Below the pieces are notes generated by a model that searched no databases, was not told the origin of the DNA, and saw only the letters and a program-made list of their open reading frames with translations. Of a stretch of 64,000 nt of DNA, positions 36,200-48,605 are shown piece after piece. The position numbers were made by a program, and so were the translations under genes. Source of the stretch: Metallyticus violacea (lineage: Eukaryota; Arthropoda; Insecta; Mantodea; Metallyticidae); contig CM060843.1 of assembly GCA_030762175.1 (NCBI GenBank), positions 113,365,369-113,429,368 of the forward strand, read 5' to 3'. Position 1 is the stretch's first letter. Each line of letters starts with the position of its first letter.

Positions 36200-39100
36200 T
36201 AATGATAAATGGCGTTTCATCAGTGTATTTGGAAACAAAAGCAGTTTTGGTGTCGGAACGTGAGGAAAGAGGAGATCGTTGGCAAGACGCGTGTGCTGGG
36301 AGAAGAGAGATGAAGAGCAAAGCTGTGTGACTTCGCCAAGGAAGCGTGTCGCACCAAACGAGAGCGGGCGGAAGCAAAGGCCTTGTCATCAGCTAAGAGG
36401 GAAATATGTGGCAATGGGCTTAAAGTGCCGTCAGCTTCCGAGAGTAGCATACTGGAGGTAGCTGATAATGAGATAGAAAGAAGAACGAGGTACAGAGCGG
36501 AGTTGGAGAAATTCAGAGGAGGAAGTGGTTCTAGACAAGATTGGAATTAGAAGGTTGTGTTAGGGGATGTAAGGTTTTAAGGTCGAAACTAGTAAATGGT
36601 GAAATGTTAAAGATAGGATACATAATAGTAATGGTGGAGACTTGGTTGGCCAAAGATGAAAGTATAGAAGTGGTAGGTTATGGTTATATAAGTGAATAGC
36701 AATAAGAAAGAGTAACAGAGGGAGAGTTTCTGATGGTGTAATATCATTTATAAATAAGGGCACTAGAATAAGTGTGAGTGGTTTTATTTACAGAAGAAGG
36801 GCAAGTAATGTGGTTAAAGATACATAAGGTGAAGGGAGTGTTCTAAATGAAAGTATGGAGAAATTAAGTAGATAGCACCCTGGTAGAGAGTTTATTATAG
36901 TCAGCAATTTCAACGCCAGAGTAGGTGAATATGACATAAGATTTATGGGTTTAGAAAATGAACGAATGTGTATGGGTAAAAAGTCATGGGTGATTAAGGA
37001 AGAAAAGAGATACGGAAGGATAAGGAAGGCAGAAAGTAGATTGAGTTCTGTGAGCTGAATAATCTAATTATGTGTACTGATTTAAGAAGGGGGGGGACAA
37101 ATGGAGAGAATTAAAATTTATGAATGTAACTGGACAGAGTGTGGTTGATTACGTGTTATGAGTTATGTAGTGAAGGAATCGATCAGGTGCTTGTAGATGT
37201 CCTGGATGCTATTAACAAGTAATAGGCACTTTCCATTAAAATGAAGATGAGCTTAGGGGAACGTTATAGGAAAGAGGAAGCAACAGAATTCAAATGTTTA
37301 AGATGTTTTAAATGGAAAGAGGAATATAAGGAGTATTTTCAAAATAAGGAAATTAGAAATAATGGATTTTTAGAGGCCCTGATAACAGAAAAGATAGAGG
37401 GAGTCTGATAAAGTGGACAAGAAGTAAGATGGAAATAACAGGAAATATAGAAGGTGGTATGATGGAAAGTGCTAAAGGCAAAGCAAGAGTGTTTAAGGAC
37501 TTATGTGGAGTAGGTCAGAAGAGGAAGATGATCGGCAAGTATTTTTATTAAATAAAAGGGGATATAGGTGTCCAGTGTAAAATGAAAAGAAAGAGTGCCA
37601 GCAAAGAATGGGAGAAAAAAATTAATTAATTTAGCTTTGAAAGCTATTTGTAGTAAATATATATTGTGAATTGTTAAGGGTACCTGGAGAAAGAAAGGGA
37701 TAAGAAATATCATTTTACAAATCTAATAGTGGTGGAAAAATCCAGAGCTATGAATTAAATTTAGTGACTACTGTGAACTGGATGGGATGTTTAGACAAAC
37801 AGTTTACCATGGATATCCGATCAAAATTTTGAAATGAAAAAAGACTTCAGGAATGTGTGGAATTCCAGGAGAATTTTGTAAAACATTTGGGAAATGGAAG
37901 GAGGTACGAAACTGCAAATAAACAACATTAAGGAGAAGAAGGTAATATCTGAGAGCTGGAAAGATTATATAAATGACCCAAACAATAACAGAGGAATCTA
38001 TTTTACGTAATATATACATTGGAATATTAGCTCCAAGGTTGCAAGAGTGGGCAGAAATGGAAAGTAAATTAACAGAATTTCAAGCACGTTTCCGAAATGG
38101 AAAAAAAAATATATATAATGTAATGAAAGTTCATACTATAATAGATAAATATTTAAGAAATAAAAGATTCTTAATATATTTTCTTTGCAGATTTTGAGAA
38201 AACATTAGACACCATAAATAGCAACGCAATGTTACACAAGTTGAGTTGTAAGGTAGTCTGTTTTGAATGTACTTTAGGAAACAATTATATGAAGGAATCA
38301 GGTTTGTGTCAGCTGTGAAAGTAATAGAACTACAGTTTATATGAGACAAAATGTGTGTTTGTGAGAAGTATGTAAGCTGATCCCAATTTATTTAATTTGT
38401 TAATATATATCTGCGATAGGATCATGAAAAATTGTAGGCACTGTCCAATTATTAGAAAGAAAGAAGTACCAGGATTGGTTTTTACTGACCATAAAATAAC
38501 AGGAGCAGTAACCGTGATAGGATTGCAACATGCCATTGATGAAATTGATAGATTTTGTGCAGAATTTAGTCTGAGGATAAATAGTAAAATTCAGAGATTT
38601 TAAAAAGGAAAACATTTAAGGAAAGATCAGAGATAGTCTTATACATGTAGATTCAATAAAGGTAATTAAATAGTTTGAATATTTGAGGGTGATATTTATG
38701 AGTATCAGAAGATGAGAGGTGCAGTCTGAGTATGCACAAAGTAAAGGTAAATTATCTATGGAAACTGTTTGAATAAGTTTGTATAAAGTTCCCACAGTGC
38801 CAATGAAATGGCTAGAAAAACTATATGGGGTTGAAGTTGAGTCAAGAATGATGTATGCAGTAGAAATTTGGGGAGTGTCAAAGGTTGATGTGATACATAG
38901 AATGTTTTGTAGAGAGATTCTGGAGTTATCAAAAAGTTCGTTGATGGAAGTGAGTTTGGCAGAACTGGGAAGAATAGGAAGGAAGTGGAGAGAATCTCGA
39001 AATATTGACAGAGATGTTTAAAATGACATAATAACAATCTACTAAAAGAATGACTTAAGTACCAAAGAGAGGAGATGGGGAAACTATTAGAAGAAACGGC

Positions 39101-39330
39101 AATGGAGGGCGTGTGTCGAATGGGTGAAGGTAATGTCAGTGGATTTTGGAAAGAAGTGAGGCGGATGGTAAAAGATATAGTGAAGCAATAGATTTGGCCT
39201 AGCTTCGAGGATAAAGCTAGGGGACAGTTTCCCAAGTATTCATCTAAAGAACTGAGAGAAAACTTAGTAGTTTTCAGGAAACTAACCCAAACGGCCCAGG
39301 GGATGCATAAATCCTATCACTAGATTTGTG
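36200..39330 (+). mobile_element. LINE with endonuclease and reverse transcriptase, decayed
   Basis: Plus-strand remnants in the correct order for an APE-type non-LTR retrotransposon. About 36330-36460: an ORF1-like piece (SPRKRVAPNESG, then GKYVAMGL). About 36600-37200: endonuclease blocks VETWLAKDESIEVVGY, IIVSNFNARVGEYDI (usual GDFNARVG) and SVVDYV. About 37985-38215: NRGI and LTEFQARFRNGKKN (usual CQAGFRKG), then DFEKTLDTI (usual DFEKAFD). About 38485-38600: LVFTDHKITGAVTV (the YADD site, here TDHK) and FSLRINSKIQ. About 38850-38880: RMMYAVEIWGVS. Upstream 35749-36200 may also belong but is unreadable. The purine-rich coding strand explains the many long minus-strand shadows. Confidence 0.85.
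37973..39021 (+). pseudogene. LINE reverse-transcriptase domain, broken
   Basis: Three recoverable pieces: 37973-38197 (fingers, with FQARFRNG), 38397-38603 (palm, with the YADD site changed to TDHK, so both catalytic aspartates are affected) and 38779-39021 (thumb, MMYAVEIWG and LAELGRIGR). Between them the frame shifts at least twice and has stops. The loss of the active-site pair means it could not move itself or the SINEs here. Confidence 0.82.
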
Positions 39331-41214
39331 CAATAGTAAAAATATTATGGTGTAGATTAATTTGATTGTGAATCCCTTGAAAAACTTGTTTTAAAGCTGT
39401 ATTACTACACTATTATATAACCTCAATTAAATTTGATTAGTTCTCATTTAAGAAACAGAATACAGCATGTTTTTATAAGCATTCAGGTTCCAAAATAGTT
39501 AATATTGATAATGATGTACCCTAAAGGCTATTATCAGTCCCAGTTACACTTCTGTTTATGGTAAGTTATTAGCACATTTGCCTCATTCGCTGATGATATA
39601 CCGATTTTTTTCTTCAAATATTAAAGTCACTACAAACATGAAACTCAGAAGAAGCGAATTGCCTTCGAGGAAATACTTTGCTTACATTTAGTTAAAACAG
39701 CAAATATTGCTTTCATTAAGAAACAACGATGAAGAAATACAGTTAAATATGCATTTATTAATAGTTACTAAGTTAAATAACTTTTTCATGGGATCAACGT
39801 AAAAACGTATTACATTCAAGGCCTTCGTGAACATTCTGCTTATTAAAACATCTAAAACGCATTACCCCAAAATCTTAATTAACCCTATTGGGAAACAACA
39901 GTCACACCTATTGAAATACTCCCTCTCTTAGAAAAAAGTAAATATGTTCTATTTTGACAAGTTGTTCCTGTGGTTTTCAAAGAAAATGAAACTGTATTTT
40001 ATTAATTTATGTAAGTAAAAAGAAATGATACGAACTCTGCAAACTCGTGTCGAAGTTATTACTAATGTGGTCCAGCAGCTGTGTCGAACGCAAAATGGTT
40101 TAAGATGTGACCCATGCAATTTGATTTGTTTCCAGAGATCGCTAGATATTAACTATTATTGGTTGTGGAATCATCTAAAATAATAAAAATAACAAAATTA
40201 CATCTCTCTTCATCTACTTCCAAATTGCTGGAAACCATCATTATTCAAGCAACTGGAAACTAGTTAATATTTCTACTACTTCTGCTTATTTTTAACTCTA
40301 AATTAATAAACTTCTACTCACCGGTATCCGGCAGAAACTGTACTGGCCAGTACATTTCTTACATACTTTTACTTTACTATTGTTTATATTTGTATAAATT
40401 ATATTATATCTTGTATATGTTTCTTTATTTTCCATATTATATCATATCATTATTCTATATTATATCATCTTTATAAATATATTCGTGTAAAATTGACATT
40501 TACATCTTATATTAATCGGTATAGGTTTATATATAAAATGATGGACACGTACAATATTTATGATTGCGATATGGCAATGAATAATGATGCAAAAAAAACT
40601 TCATTGCTTGATTAATAAACCAATGCCAGACTTTTTGGGATAGAATAGAAAATGAAGCAAACATGAACAATGAAATTGCTTTCTAAAAACCTTGTATATT
40701 TAATTATTTGGTGGATTCAAAATTTATTTTTATTGCCAGTCAGTCTACAGCGCCATTGTTGTAACCTATGTAAATAAGTATTCAAAGAAGATAACTATTG
40801 ACTATCATTTATAAGACTAATTATTTAGCTAAAGAGTCTGCATTGGTCATAGTAACAGAAATGGGGGGAGGAAATTTTTAGTAAATTTCATTTAGACATT
40901 AATTTCAATAAATGAAACCAGAAAATAATAAAATATTTGTTATTTTTAAGTTTTAGATAGAGATGCATCCTTCACATGTAAGAGTAAGCTACAAGAGCTA
41001 ATCACTGACTTCCCTGATATTATCACCGAAGATATTATTATTACCGTAAGATTATTTAAGTTACGAGCCACCTGCTTATTGCGCAAACAGAATAAGGGAG
41101 ATCAGAGTCGCCGCACATATAGTTAGTATTTTTATTTTAGTATTTTTATTTTTTATTTACAGAAAGCATAAAACTTGTTTGAAGCTCATAATAATAAACA
41201 CTAACCGGTATCTG

Positions 41215-41295
41215 CGTAGGAAATTCCTGTACTTCTTCATCTAACTTTTCTACAGTAAGAACACGGCGGTTTCTTGTCATTGAAAGAGACCTGCC
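41215..41295 (-). pseudogene. Transposase helix-turn-helix remnant mimicking an exon
   Basis: Minus strand, reading SLSMTRNRRVLTVEKLDEEV, the 'RRTVLTVEKLDEI' linker of IS630/Tc1-like transposases. It is related at the DNA level to 45440-45545 (shared 'agaaaagttagat' and 'tacaggaattt'). It ends at a donor-like site (cg|gttagt), so it could be taken for a small lipase exon, but the direct junction between the two lipase exons fits better. Confidence 0.55.
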
Positions 41296-42053
41296 TTTCG
41301 TACATCATTGCCAGGATATTTTTTTGCGAATCGCAGTACCACTTCTCTGAAAGAATCCGTTTCCATAAAATCATGTTTTTTTTAAAATTATATATACATA
41401 GCGTCGTAATTAACGAAAGAAAATTAGCACATGATTAACGCTCAGTTAAAGCAACGAGTAACATGAGTACAACAACTTGCTGACAAAACCTCCCAAGCTG
41501 CTACCTGCACGTGCATTAAAGATAGTAATGGCTGATTTCTCACAGCATACGCGTAGGTAATCTCACTGTAGAAAGCGGTTATTCGTAATAAAATATAAAT
41601 AATTCATTTCAGAAACATTGCTATTATATTCGATAATTTATTACAACAAAGATATTTTATTAATTATCTAGGTTCTGTTGTACAAAATAAGTAGTCATAT
41701 TTAATGTACTGAGGTGTTCTTTTTAATTAAATAAGAAGTAAATAAAAGAGCATCCAATTATCTGCAAATACAGCAATCAGATCTGTGAAGTCCGAAGTAT
41801 TTTCAGGGAAAACTGTCAGTGCCCTCTTTCCAAAATGCAACATAATTTCTTTTAAAAATAAAACGAAATTAACTATGAAAAAATATACCTCCCTTAAGTT
41901 TTCAGAATGCTTTCGTAACCACTCATTTGCTTTTCTGTATAATGAAAAACAAGGCAGCAATTAAAAAGAATATTGTTGGCACACATTGGTGACAACGACA
42001 CAGAAACTGTATCAGCTGTTTTAAATGAGTAAGCATGCATGCATTGAACTCAC

Positions 42054-42146
42054 CGTTGTACTGAAAGGCTCATAGCTTTCTTGCATCGTGCGCGTTGTAA
42101 ACAGGACGACTGCGATGACCCACTGCACTCCGGATCGATGAACCAT
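42054..42146 (-). CDS. Acid lipase-like gene, coding exon 1 (signal peptide)
   Basis: Minus-strand start codon at 42144-42146 begins 31 codons: MVHRSGVQWVIAVVLFTTRT and then QESYEPFSTT-type sequence, ending at a consensus donor ACG|GTGAGT. The N-terminal pattern (a basic residue, a hydrophobic core around residues 8-16, then polar residues) is a signal peptide, as expected for a secreted or lysosomal lipase. It ends in phase 0 and the exon at 25169-25379 begins in phase 0; joined, the junction reads FSTT|PELV, which fits the 'TTPELI/V' phrase common just before GYP in insect lipases. Assignment to the same gene is by phase, strand and junction, not by transcript data. The 5' leader contains an inverted 'cacagctgtg' pair (42195-42204 and 42217-42226). 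Confidence 0.72.
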
Positions 42147-42226
42147 GATAGCTGTACTAGTTGCACTTGAGCCAACTTCCTCCCTCTCAATAACACAGCT
42201 GTGAACAGGTTTTCACACAGCTGTGC

Positions 42227-43424
42227 TGTATTGCACGTTTAGTATTACAATCAAAGGTCTGCAGTATAGACCAAGCGAATAAGGTGAATGCACTGAACTT
42301 GATAAATTCACTAGAGGTTAGTCACAACACCTCCATTTTGACACAGAAAATAAATAAACAAATGAATAAATAAAACAACGAATTCTCCATTGTTCTATGA
42401 AGGGCTTAGGTTCACACGTCTCTGTATTTTCTTCTGGGGCATAGCAGTTCAACGTATTGTGGAATCAGAGCATGCTACAGAGTTTGTCACAGCAGGAATA
42501 CTTTAATTGAATTCTTTCTTTACTGCCTAGAAGTTAGATGCGACCAGCACTGCAGAAAGAAACGCCTGCATTCCCTCAAACAGAACACAATCACCGTTAC
42601 ACAAAAGTAGCATTTCTCCAAGCCAGTGTGCCACAATAAAACTGGTAATTTCTTCAAAGGCAAAAGCCTTGTCACTGCGAATTTCAGAACTGCACTGGGT
42701 TATACACTGTAGTTAAGTCATTACTGTGTCCGAAATCACTGACCAAGAGATGAAAGTTACCTGGTTGTACATTGTGGTCAAAGGCTCCGATTACGGTAAA
42801 AAAGTATCCCCTTGAAGCACTGGAACCGCGGGCAAGGCCACGTCTGTAAACACATAACGGTGAAGTGATTGAGATCGCAATGGAAGGAAGAAGATGAAGC
42901 TGACGCTAATCTTGAGGAATGCTGAACATGGAAGAAAACCGGTCTTGACCAAGTACGTCACAACCTGTATGTTTCTTGGTGTTGGGGCAATGAGTTCTAC
43001 TTCCGTATGACCTACTGAAGGAGCGAACAATGAGAATAAAAGGAATTATGAACAAGTCATATATAAAAGTACACAGTCACGCTGCAAGTTGAGAACTTTT
43101 GTGGGAGGAAAATAGGTCTGTTAACATAATCGCACAGAACAGATTATGCAATTGTAACAGAACCCCATATATGTAGAAGATTTCCAAGTTTCTAGAGAGC
43201 AGCGACTGTAGGAAAAAGTGAAACTTTGTTCGTGAAGACGAGAAAAACCACTTCCACTCATTTTTTCGCGTACCCATTATTTCATCACGCTCGCTGGTTG
43301 CTTAAATGTGGGACCCGTAATTCATAAAACCGTAGGAAATGGATGAGAAAGCAGAGACTAGACGTTTATAATACCATGTCGTTATACTGAGCGCATACGT
43401 GAGAAAGCTGGAGTAGGAAGGACT
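42227..43424. other. Upstream flank of the lipase gene; no gene seen
   Basis: This should contain the promoter and 5' leader. No TATA box at convincing distance was identified. A plus-strand reading near 42895-43015 (LRNAEHGRKPVLTKYVTTCM) vaguely resembles the N-terminus of Mpv17-like membrane proteins, but lacks a start, support upstream or continuation. The minus frame at 42791-43030 overlaps it and is a shadow or chance. Confidence 0.4.
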
Positions 43425-43610
43425 ATGTTTGTGAATTGTGCTAAATTACTCCGTAATGACTTAAAAACAACGGTAGAGAGACTTATTCTTCTTGTACTCT
43501 TCTCTGCTTTTGCTCCGTTTTTCATCCGATTTCGTCCTCACCTCTGTTTCTCCGTCTCTTGCTTTTCATTCATTCCTTGCTTGCTTTCTTTCTTTCTTTT
43601 TTTTTAGGTT
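43425..43610. repeat. Pyrimidine-rich tract
   Basis: T/C-rich run ending 'tttctttctttttttttag'. It looks like a very strong splice acceptor, but no exon follows. The 60-codon frame is low complexity. Confidence 0.55.
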
Positions 43611-45439
43611 ATGCATTAGAATGTAAATTTATGTCAGAGTAATCCTTACTCTCTTTACGAGTTTTAATGCTATGGAACTCTGTTGCTATGCATTGAAACT
43701 AATTCTTTCTCAAACGTGTTTTTAAAATAACCGCATTAACATCTTTATGTTCTTTCCTTTAAATGTAGTGCCAGTAATGGAACATTGATGTTAATTATAT
43801 TGTACCTAGTCTCCCAACACAAAGCGTCTAGTTTTCAGTTCTTCTAGTTATCTGTACTAATTTCGTAACAACTTGAAATATGCGAATGCGGGGGCGTTCA
43901 ATAAGTGTGGGTGCTGTATCAATGTCCTACATTGGGAAGCCAATTTGTTACAGTTTTATGGTGGATATCAGGATCTAAGGATTTGCTATACTGGATGTTT
44001 TGTGACCGGTTAAGTCCAACGGGAAGAGAAGGTCTCAAACACTAGCCACAGAAAAGAACACACTGTATCTGTATCTGACTATTTTCTCGTTATGAGTCGG
44101 ACTGTCCAGGGAAACTTGAGTTCTAGCTATCACTTTTCCTAGGTCCTGGCTAATTAGACAACTCTTGATCCTTCTCACTTCCTGCTGAACGTCCAAACAT
44201 TTTGATTTTTTATTCCTAAACCCCTGCTTACAAGAATTTTAATTCTACATTATTCTGAAATCTGAGCTTCCTATTGGGTATCTATCCACGCGCAGATTGG
44301 CTCTGATTTGTATGATTTGGAACGGTGTTCATTGGTTATTCTAATTTTTCCCCCCAACACTCTGCTATTTTTCGGTCCGTTCTTTTCCCAAAAAAAGCCT
44401 GTGTTATAAATTTCGGCAAATGCCTTTTAAGTCTGACCTAATGGCTCTTTCTTTCTTTAGTCACTTTTAGATCGTCGAATGTTCTCATAGATAACGCACG
44501 TTTTTACCCATCTGTTTGCTATCTCTAATTCCTGGGAAAAGGTTACTTTTGCGGTGAGGCCCTTTAATGTGTCCTATTCTATTTCATATCTATCATCGAT
44601 ACATTCTCAAAAATCTGTATTTTCTACGTGTGGCGCGTCTCCCTTGTGACCTTAGACAGACTAGCTGTAACCCTGAAAGTGGAAATGACTTTTTTTCCAG
44701 TATGCCGGCAATGTTCACTCTAAGGTATTCTCACAGATGAAAAATAACAATTCTTAGCCTATCTATGTCTCTTTCTACTACCTGCTTCCCCAGGTCAAAC
44801 GCCGACAAACTTTTCCTTAAACATATACTTCAATAGCTCTTGCAAATAGGCTTTTATACAGGTGTCTTTCAGTCATCACAATAGTAGAACCTGAAAAATG
44901 AATACAATACTTCCATCTTGCTTCGAAATGCACAAAATATTCGTATCTGCTCAGATATTTACATACATGAAATATTAATCTTAACAATAAATACAATATA
45001 AACTTAATATCAAGAAGACATACTTTTCAGCTACAAACGCAAAGAGTCTGCTTAAGAAACAGTAAACTATATTTATTATTTTTCATTCAAAATGTCTGTA
45101 AGGTAATCATATTCATTAATTTGAAATAAGCTACTCCAATTGTCCTCAGATACTATTTGTTTGATTCTTTATAATCTCATATATTTTAATCTCCATTTTA
45201 TTTTATTCATTTCGGTTTCTCGATCCGTTTATGACACTTTTGTTTATTGGAGTTTATAAAGAAGTTTTAACTAAAAAGTTTTCATTTTGGTGTTAACAGC
45301 CTTGTCTTAAAACCGCTAGAACATTTTATTCTCACAGTGCGATTATTCAGTTCTTTATTATTTCCCATATAGTTTGTGTACAGATGTATCGTACATAGAA
45401 ACACATTTTTCAAGACTGTATTTATGTAGTGTCATGCGA
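43611..45439. other. Unassigned sequence
   Basis: No gene supported. 'ggggcgttcaataagt' at about 43891-43906 resembles the terminal sequence of some Tc1/mariner elements; a matching opposite end was not found. Confidence 0.4.
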
Positions 45440-45549
45440 GAAAAATTCCTGTATTTCATAATTTTATCTAACTTTTCTTCCGTTTGCTGGTATTTAACAC
45501 GTTTCTCGTCATTGAGGGATCTTGTATCTCGAAACTTTTCAACAACCAC
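45440..45549 (-). pseudogene. Transposase helix-turn-helix remnant
   Basis: Minus strand, RSLNDEKRVKYQQTEEKLDK followed by NFSRMTLHKYS. The linker TEEKLD and the following 'S..L....' pattern are those of IS630/Tc1-like transposase N-termini. Related to 41215-41295 in DNA and order. The open frame continues to 45358 but without family resemblance. No inverted ends were seen. Confidence 0.55.
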
Positions 45550-46509
45550 AGGAACATCCTATGTCAACATAAGAATATATTTTCGTTTCTTCTTTTTATT
45601 TTCTCTCCCTAAAAGAGGGAGTATTTGATATTAGGTATCAGTCCTAGATGGTTCTTGAAAACTGAAACTGTGTAAGTTTTCCAGCAGACTTTTGGCTGTT
45701 TCGAACGTAACTGCAACACCTATACGGCAAAATATAAATTCTACAGCATGGTTAGTTCAGTATCTTTCATTCAGTGCATCATTTTTAGTATTTCTGGAGT
45801 GTCTATTATTGTATTGTTATTATGAGTTTTAGTTTTTCGTCATCTGGCGCGTGTTATAGTATTATAGAGTTATACATGTACATTATTTTCATCACGGAAT
45901 TTGCTTGAACTCTCTTTGCGGCCGCATCCCCGACTAGTTGGTATTTCAACGGATTATTTCAGTTTTGAAGGCAATGTATTAAAGCAGTGCCACTCACTAA
46001 ATAAACTAATTGTGTAAAGAATTATAATGGGTTCCTCTGCAGAAGCAGAATAGAGGAAGGCTTCTCCTTTGCATCAGATAGAGACTTGAATATCTCGTCG
46101 CCTCCAATGTGTTACGTGAGGACGGTTTGAGTAGCCTTTGATGGTTAGAAACTCCCGCAAATGATTTGTTTTCATAAAGTAAGCATCTGTGATTTCAAAT
46201 TATAGCATTACAGCTTTCTCTTGTTAATATATTTCATTTGTATGTTATATGAAGCTGTGGAAAAAAAAGATTGCCAACTTCAGTCCTTTCATTTACATTG
46301 ACATTTAAAAGAACTGTTGAGAAAATGTTTCATCGCCTAAACTGAATCAAAGGAACGAATTTCCGTGAAATTATTGCTAATATTGTTAAGTATAATTTAA
46401 GGAATTAGCAAAAAGTAACACATTTTCTTTGAATTTGATAAATAAATGCGAATAAAAGTTATTCCTTGATTTTTAAGTTAGATATTTTAAGTTAAAAACT
46501 ACTATTTTA

Positions 46510-46568
<59 letters not shown>

Positions 46569-46641
46569 GCAGCAAAAGTAATAAAATTTTATTGAGCCAT
46601 TAAAGGATACAACTTGTAATACGCCTCAATAATTATCATAA

Positions 46642-46686
<45 letters not shown>

Positions 46687-47738
46687 AATGACCCAGTCTA
46701 AAGAAAAATATAAAATACAATCATTGTAACAAATATACAGTTGTTATTGAAGCACACAAAATTTTTTCATAGTTTGCTCAGGGATTTTTACACAGGCAAT
46801 CGAGATAGTGAATCTAGGAGCTATTTGTTCATATTTAGTATTCGAAATGCCACACAATAACGGACGGAAGTTGTGGAGCAGTAGGTATGATACTGGATAG
46901 TAATAGTAGATCGTTGTTATCGAGTTCGAGTTTCTTTTTTATTTTTACATCTCTAAATAGCAGAAACAAAATTATTATTATTATCATTATTATTAATAAT
47001 AATAGTAATAATAAATTTATTTACTATCTTCGAAATTACAACTTTCCAGCTTACCCGTTAGTGCACATAGTCACATGGATAGATAGCTTCCTCTAAATTA
47101 AGCTACATAATACGATAAATAAATCAGTGGCAGACTGTAATATGATTAGTTCTAGATTTTGGAGACTTTTATACCATTAAATCTGAAAAGCTGATGATGA
47201 ACTATTAAAAATCATAAATTCGCTAAGCATGTTTGAATATATTTTTACTCCACTTGGCTTTATCACTGACTTACCAAAGTAATCAGCATCTAATTTAAAC
47301 TCTCATTTCGCCATATAACTCCTAATTTTTCTTCGTGGTCCATTAATTCCCTACCACTTAACTAGCCCTACCATTATCAAACGCTTATCTAAGACACCTC
47401 TACAATTTCTGAAATTATTGTGGTATAGTTTATTAACAGTTAATATATAAAAATAAAAATATAAGGTTATTATTAAATGTTTATAAAAGGCTACTTAATC
47501 TTTAACTACTGCTTTAAAGTCACCTTATTCGCTGTATACTAATATCAGATGAACTAACAATTTGTTTCAAAATAATATGCCGATTGTTTTATATAATTTT
47601 GGGATTTAATGAATTATTAAGGAATAAGACAATTATTTGCCTTTGACTAACATAAAAGTCACGTATATTAGTAATTTTCTTTAATAAGTGATAAATCATT
47701 TCAAAAGAACAAAATTATCAGCTCTATTAAATACTATT
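45550..47738. other. Unassigned sequence with microsatellites
   Basis: No gene supported. Simple repeats: (AAT)n at 46512-46567, (AT)n at 46643-46681, and mixed ATT/AAT at 46971-47015, which creates an I/N-rich spurious frame. Confidence 0.5.
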
Positions 47739-48070
47739 TTAATGTCTATTGATATTCTTACAACTTTTTTGCACCAGAAGAACTGCTCCAAAAAGGAAAA
47801 CCGTGTTGTAATTGAAAATGAAATAAAGATACAGTGTGCTAGCAATAAATATATATTCGTACTTTAATTTTCTAATTAGATAAGTGATCTTAGACAGTTT
47901 AGTACTTAAGTTCCTTGTGCAGAAATTTCCATTTACAGTTAATTTATTTATATCAAATCTTTCTAATAACGATATCATATAAAGTTGGATCTTATCTAAA
48001 CTAATATGAGTGTCAAAAACGATTGTATCATTAGGAAAAATTATTGTACCATCAGCAAACAGATGCATTT
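47530..48070 (-). pseudogene. LINE reverse-transcriptase fragment (CR1/Jockey-like)
   Basis: Minus strand 48068-47739, an open frame of 109 codons: LFADGTIIFPNDTIVFD is the YADD active-site block (usual YADDT.I), with the second catalytic aspartate changed to glycine. It continues with LDKIQLYM, FDINKLTVN and STKLSKITYLIRKLKY, the normal 'NKLTLN...KTK' and 'L..KI....Y.LRKL' order. Further on (about 47740-47530) a shifted piece LFEMIYHLLKKI may be the thumb tail. No 5' part. Long open frame suggests a younger insertion than the others, but it is catalytically dead. Confidence 0.8.
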
Positions 48071-48605
48071 CTGTGATATATTATATAGAAAATGATTAAT
48101 AGAAATTATAAGCAATTTAATAAAAACCAAGAATTAATTCCTTCGAAAAACCACAATAAATTGCAAGATGATCTGAAGCATTATATTAATTTTTACACAT
48201 TATAATCTCTTTGATATGTAAAATTTCTCCCAAATATATCTGTATACCAATTAAATTGTGTTGGGCTACATTCTGCAAAAAGAACCTAACTTGCAATATG
48301 CCTAACCAATAGACTGTTTAAAAATAAAACACAAGTTAAAAGTTCAGGAATGAGCGTAACAAATGACCTATAATTTTGATGATATTGCTGATAAAGGCTT
48401 CATACAAATAAAAATAACTCTTGAATTACATTAATTATTAAAAATATATTTTTTTATGTGGTTTGATTACATTTTGCAGAATATGATCCAATTATTTCAT
48501 GAAAAAATTATTTTGAATTGCAGAAGTAAAATTGTTTCCATATTTACATTTATACAATCATTATCTTCATTATTTTAAAGGGAGTTTTTTATTTAATTAT
48601 TTTGT
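48071..48605. other. Unassigned AT-rich sequence
   Basis: Nothing recognised; possibly the upstream, heavily decayed part of the LINE at 47530-48070. Confidence 0.4.

Larger units (their letters stand above)
25380..42053 (-). other. Intron 1 of the lipase-like gene (about 16.7 kb)
   Basis: The interval between the two lipase coding exons. It is filled with old insertions: a mitochondrial fragment, a pyrimidine-rich tract, a SINE-B end, three DDE-transposon remnants, a LINE and a helix-turn-helix remnant near its 5' end. Stretches with nothing recognised: 25380-27189, 27801-29280, 30891-32584, 32739-34427, 35749-36199 and 39331-41200. The open frame at 26015-26224 (minus) and the one at 31261-31545 (minus) have no family pattern. 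Confidence 0.65.

Noticed and set aside
38756..39235. 159-codon minus-strand frame
   Set aside because: Shadow of the LINE reverse-transcriptase thumb coded on the plus strand.
41216..41254. A 39-base lipase exon between the two called exons
   Set aside because: In phase, but the sequence belongs to a transposase linker repeated at 45.5 kb, and the direct junction FSTT|PELV fits the lipase family better.
42791..43030. 79-codon minus frame, and a possible Mpv17-like reading on plus
   Set aside because: The plus reading is short, lacks a start and does not continue; the minus one has no family pattern.
43889..43910. Tc1/mariner-type terminal sequence
   Set aside because: Only one end found, so no element can be drawn.
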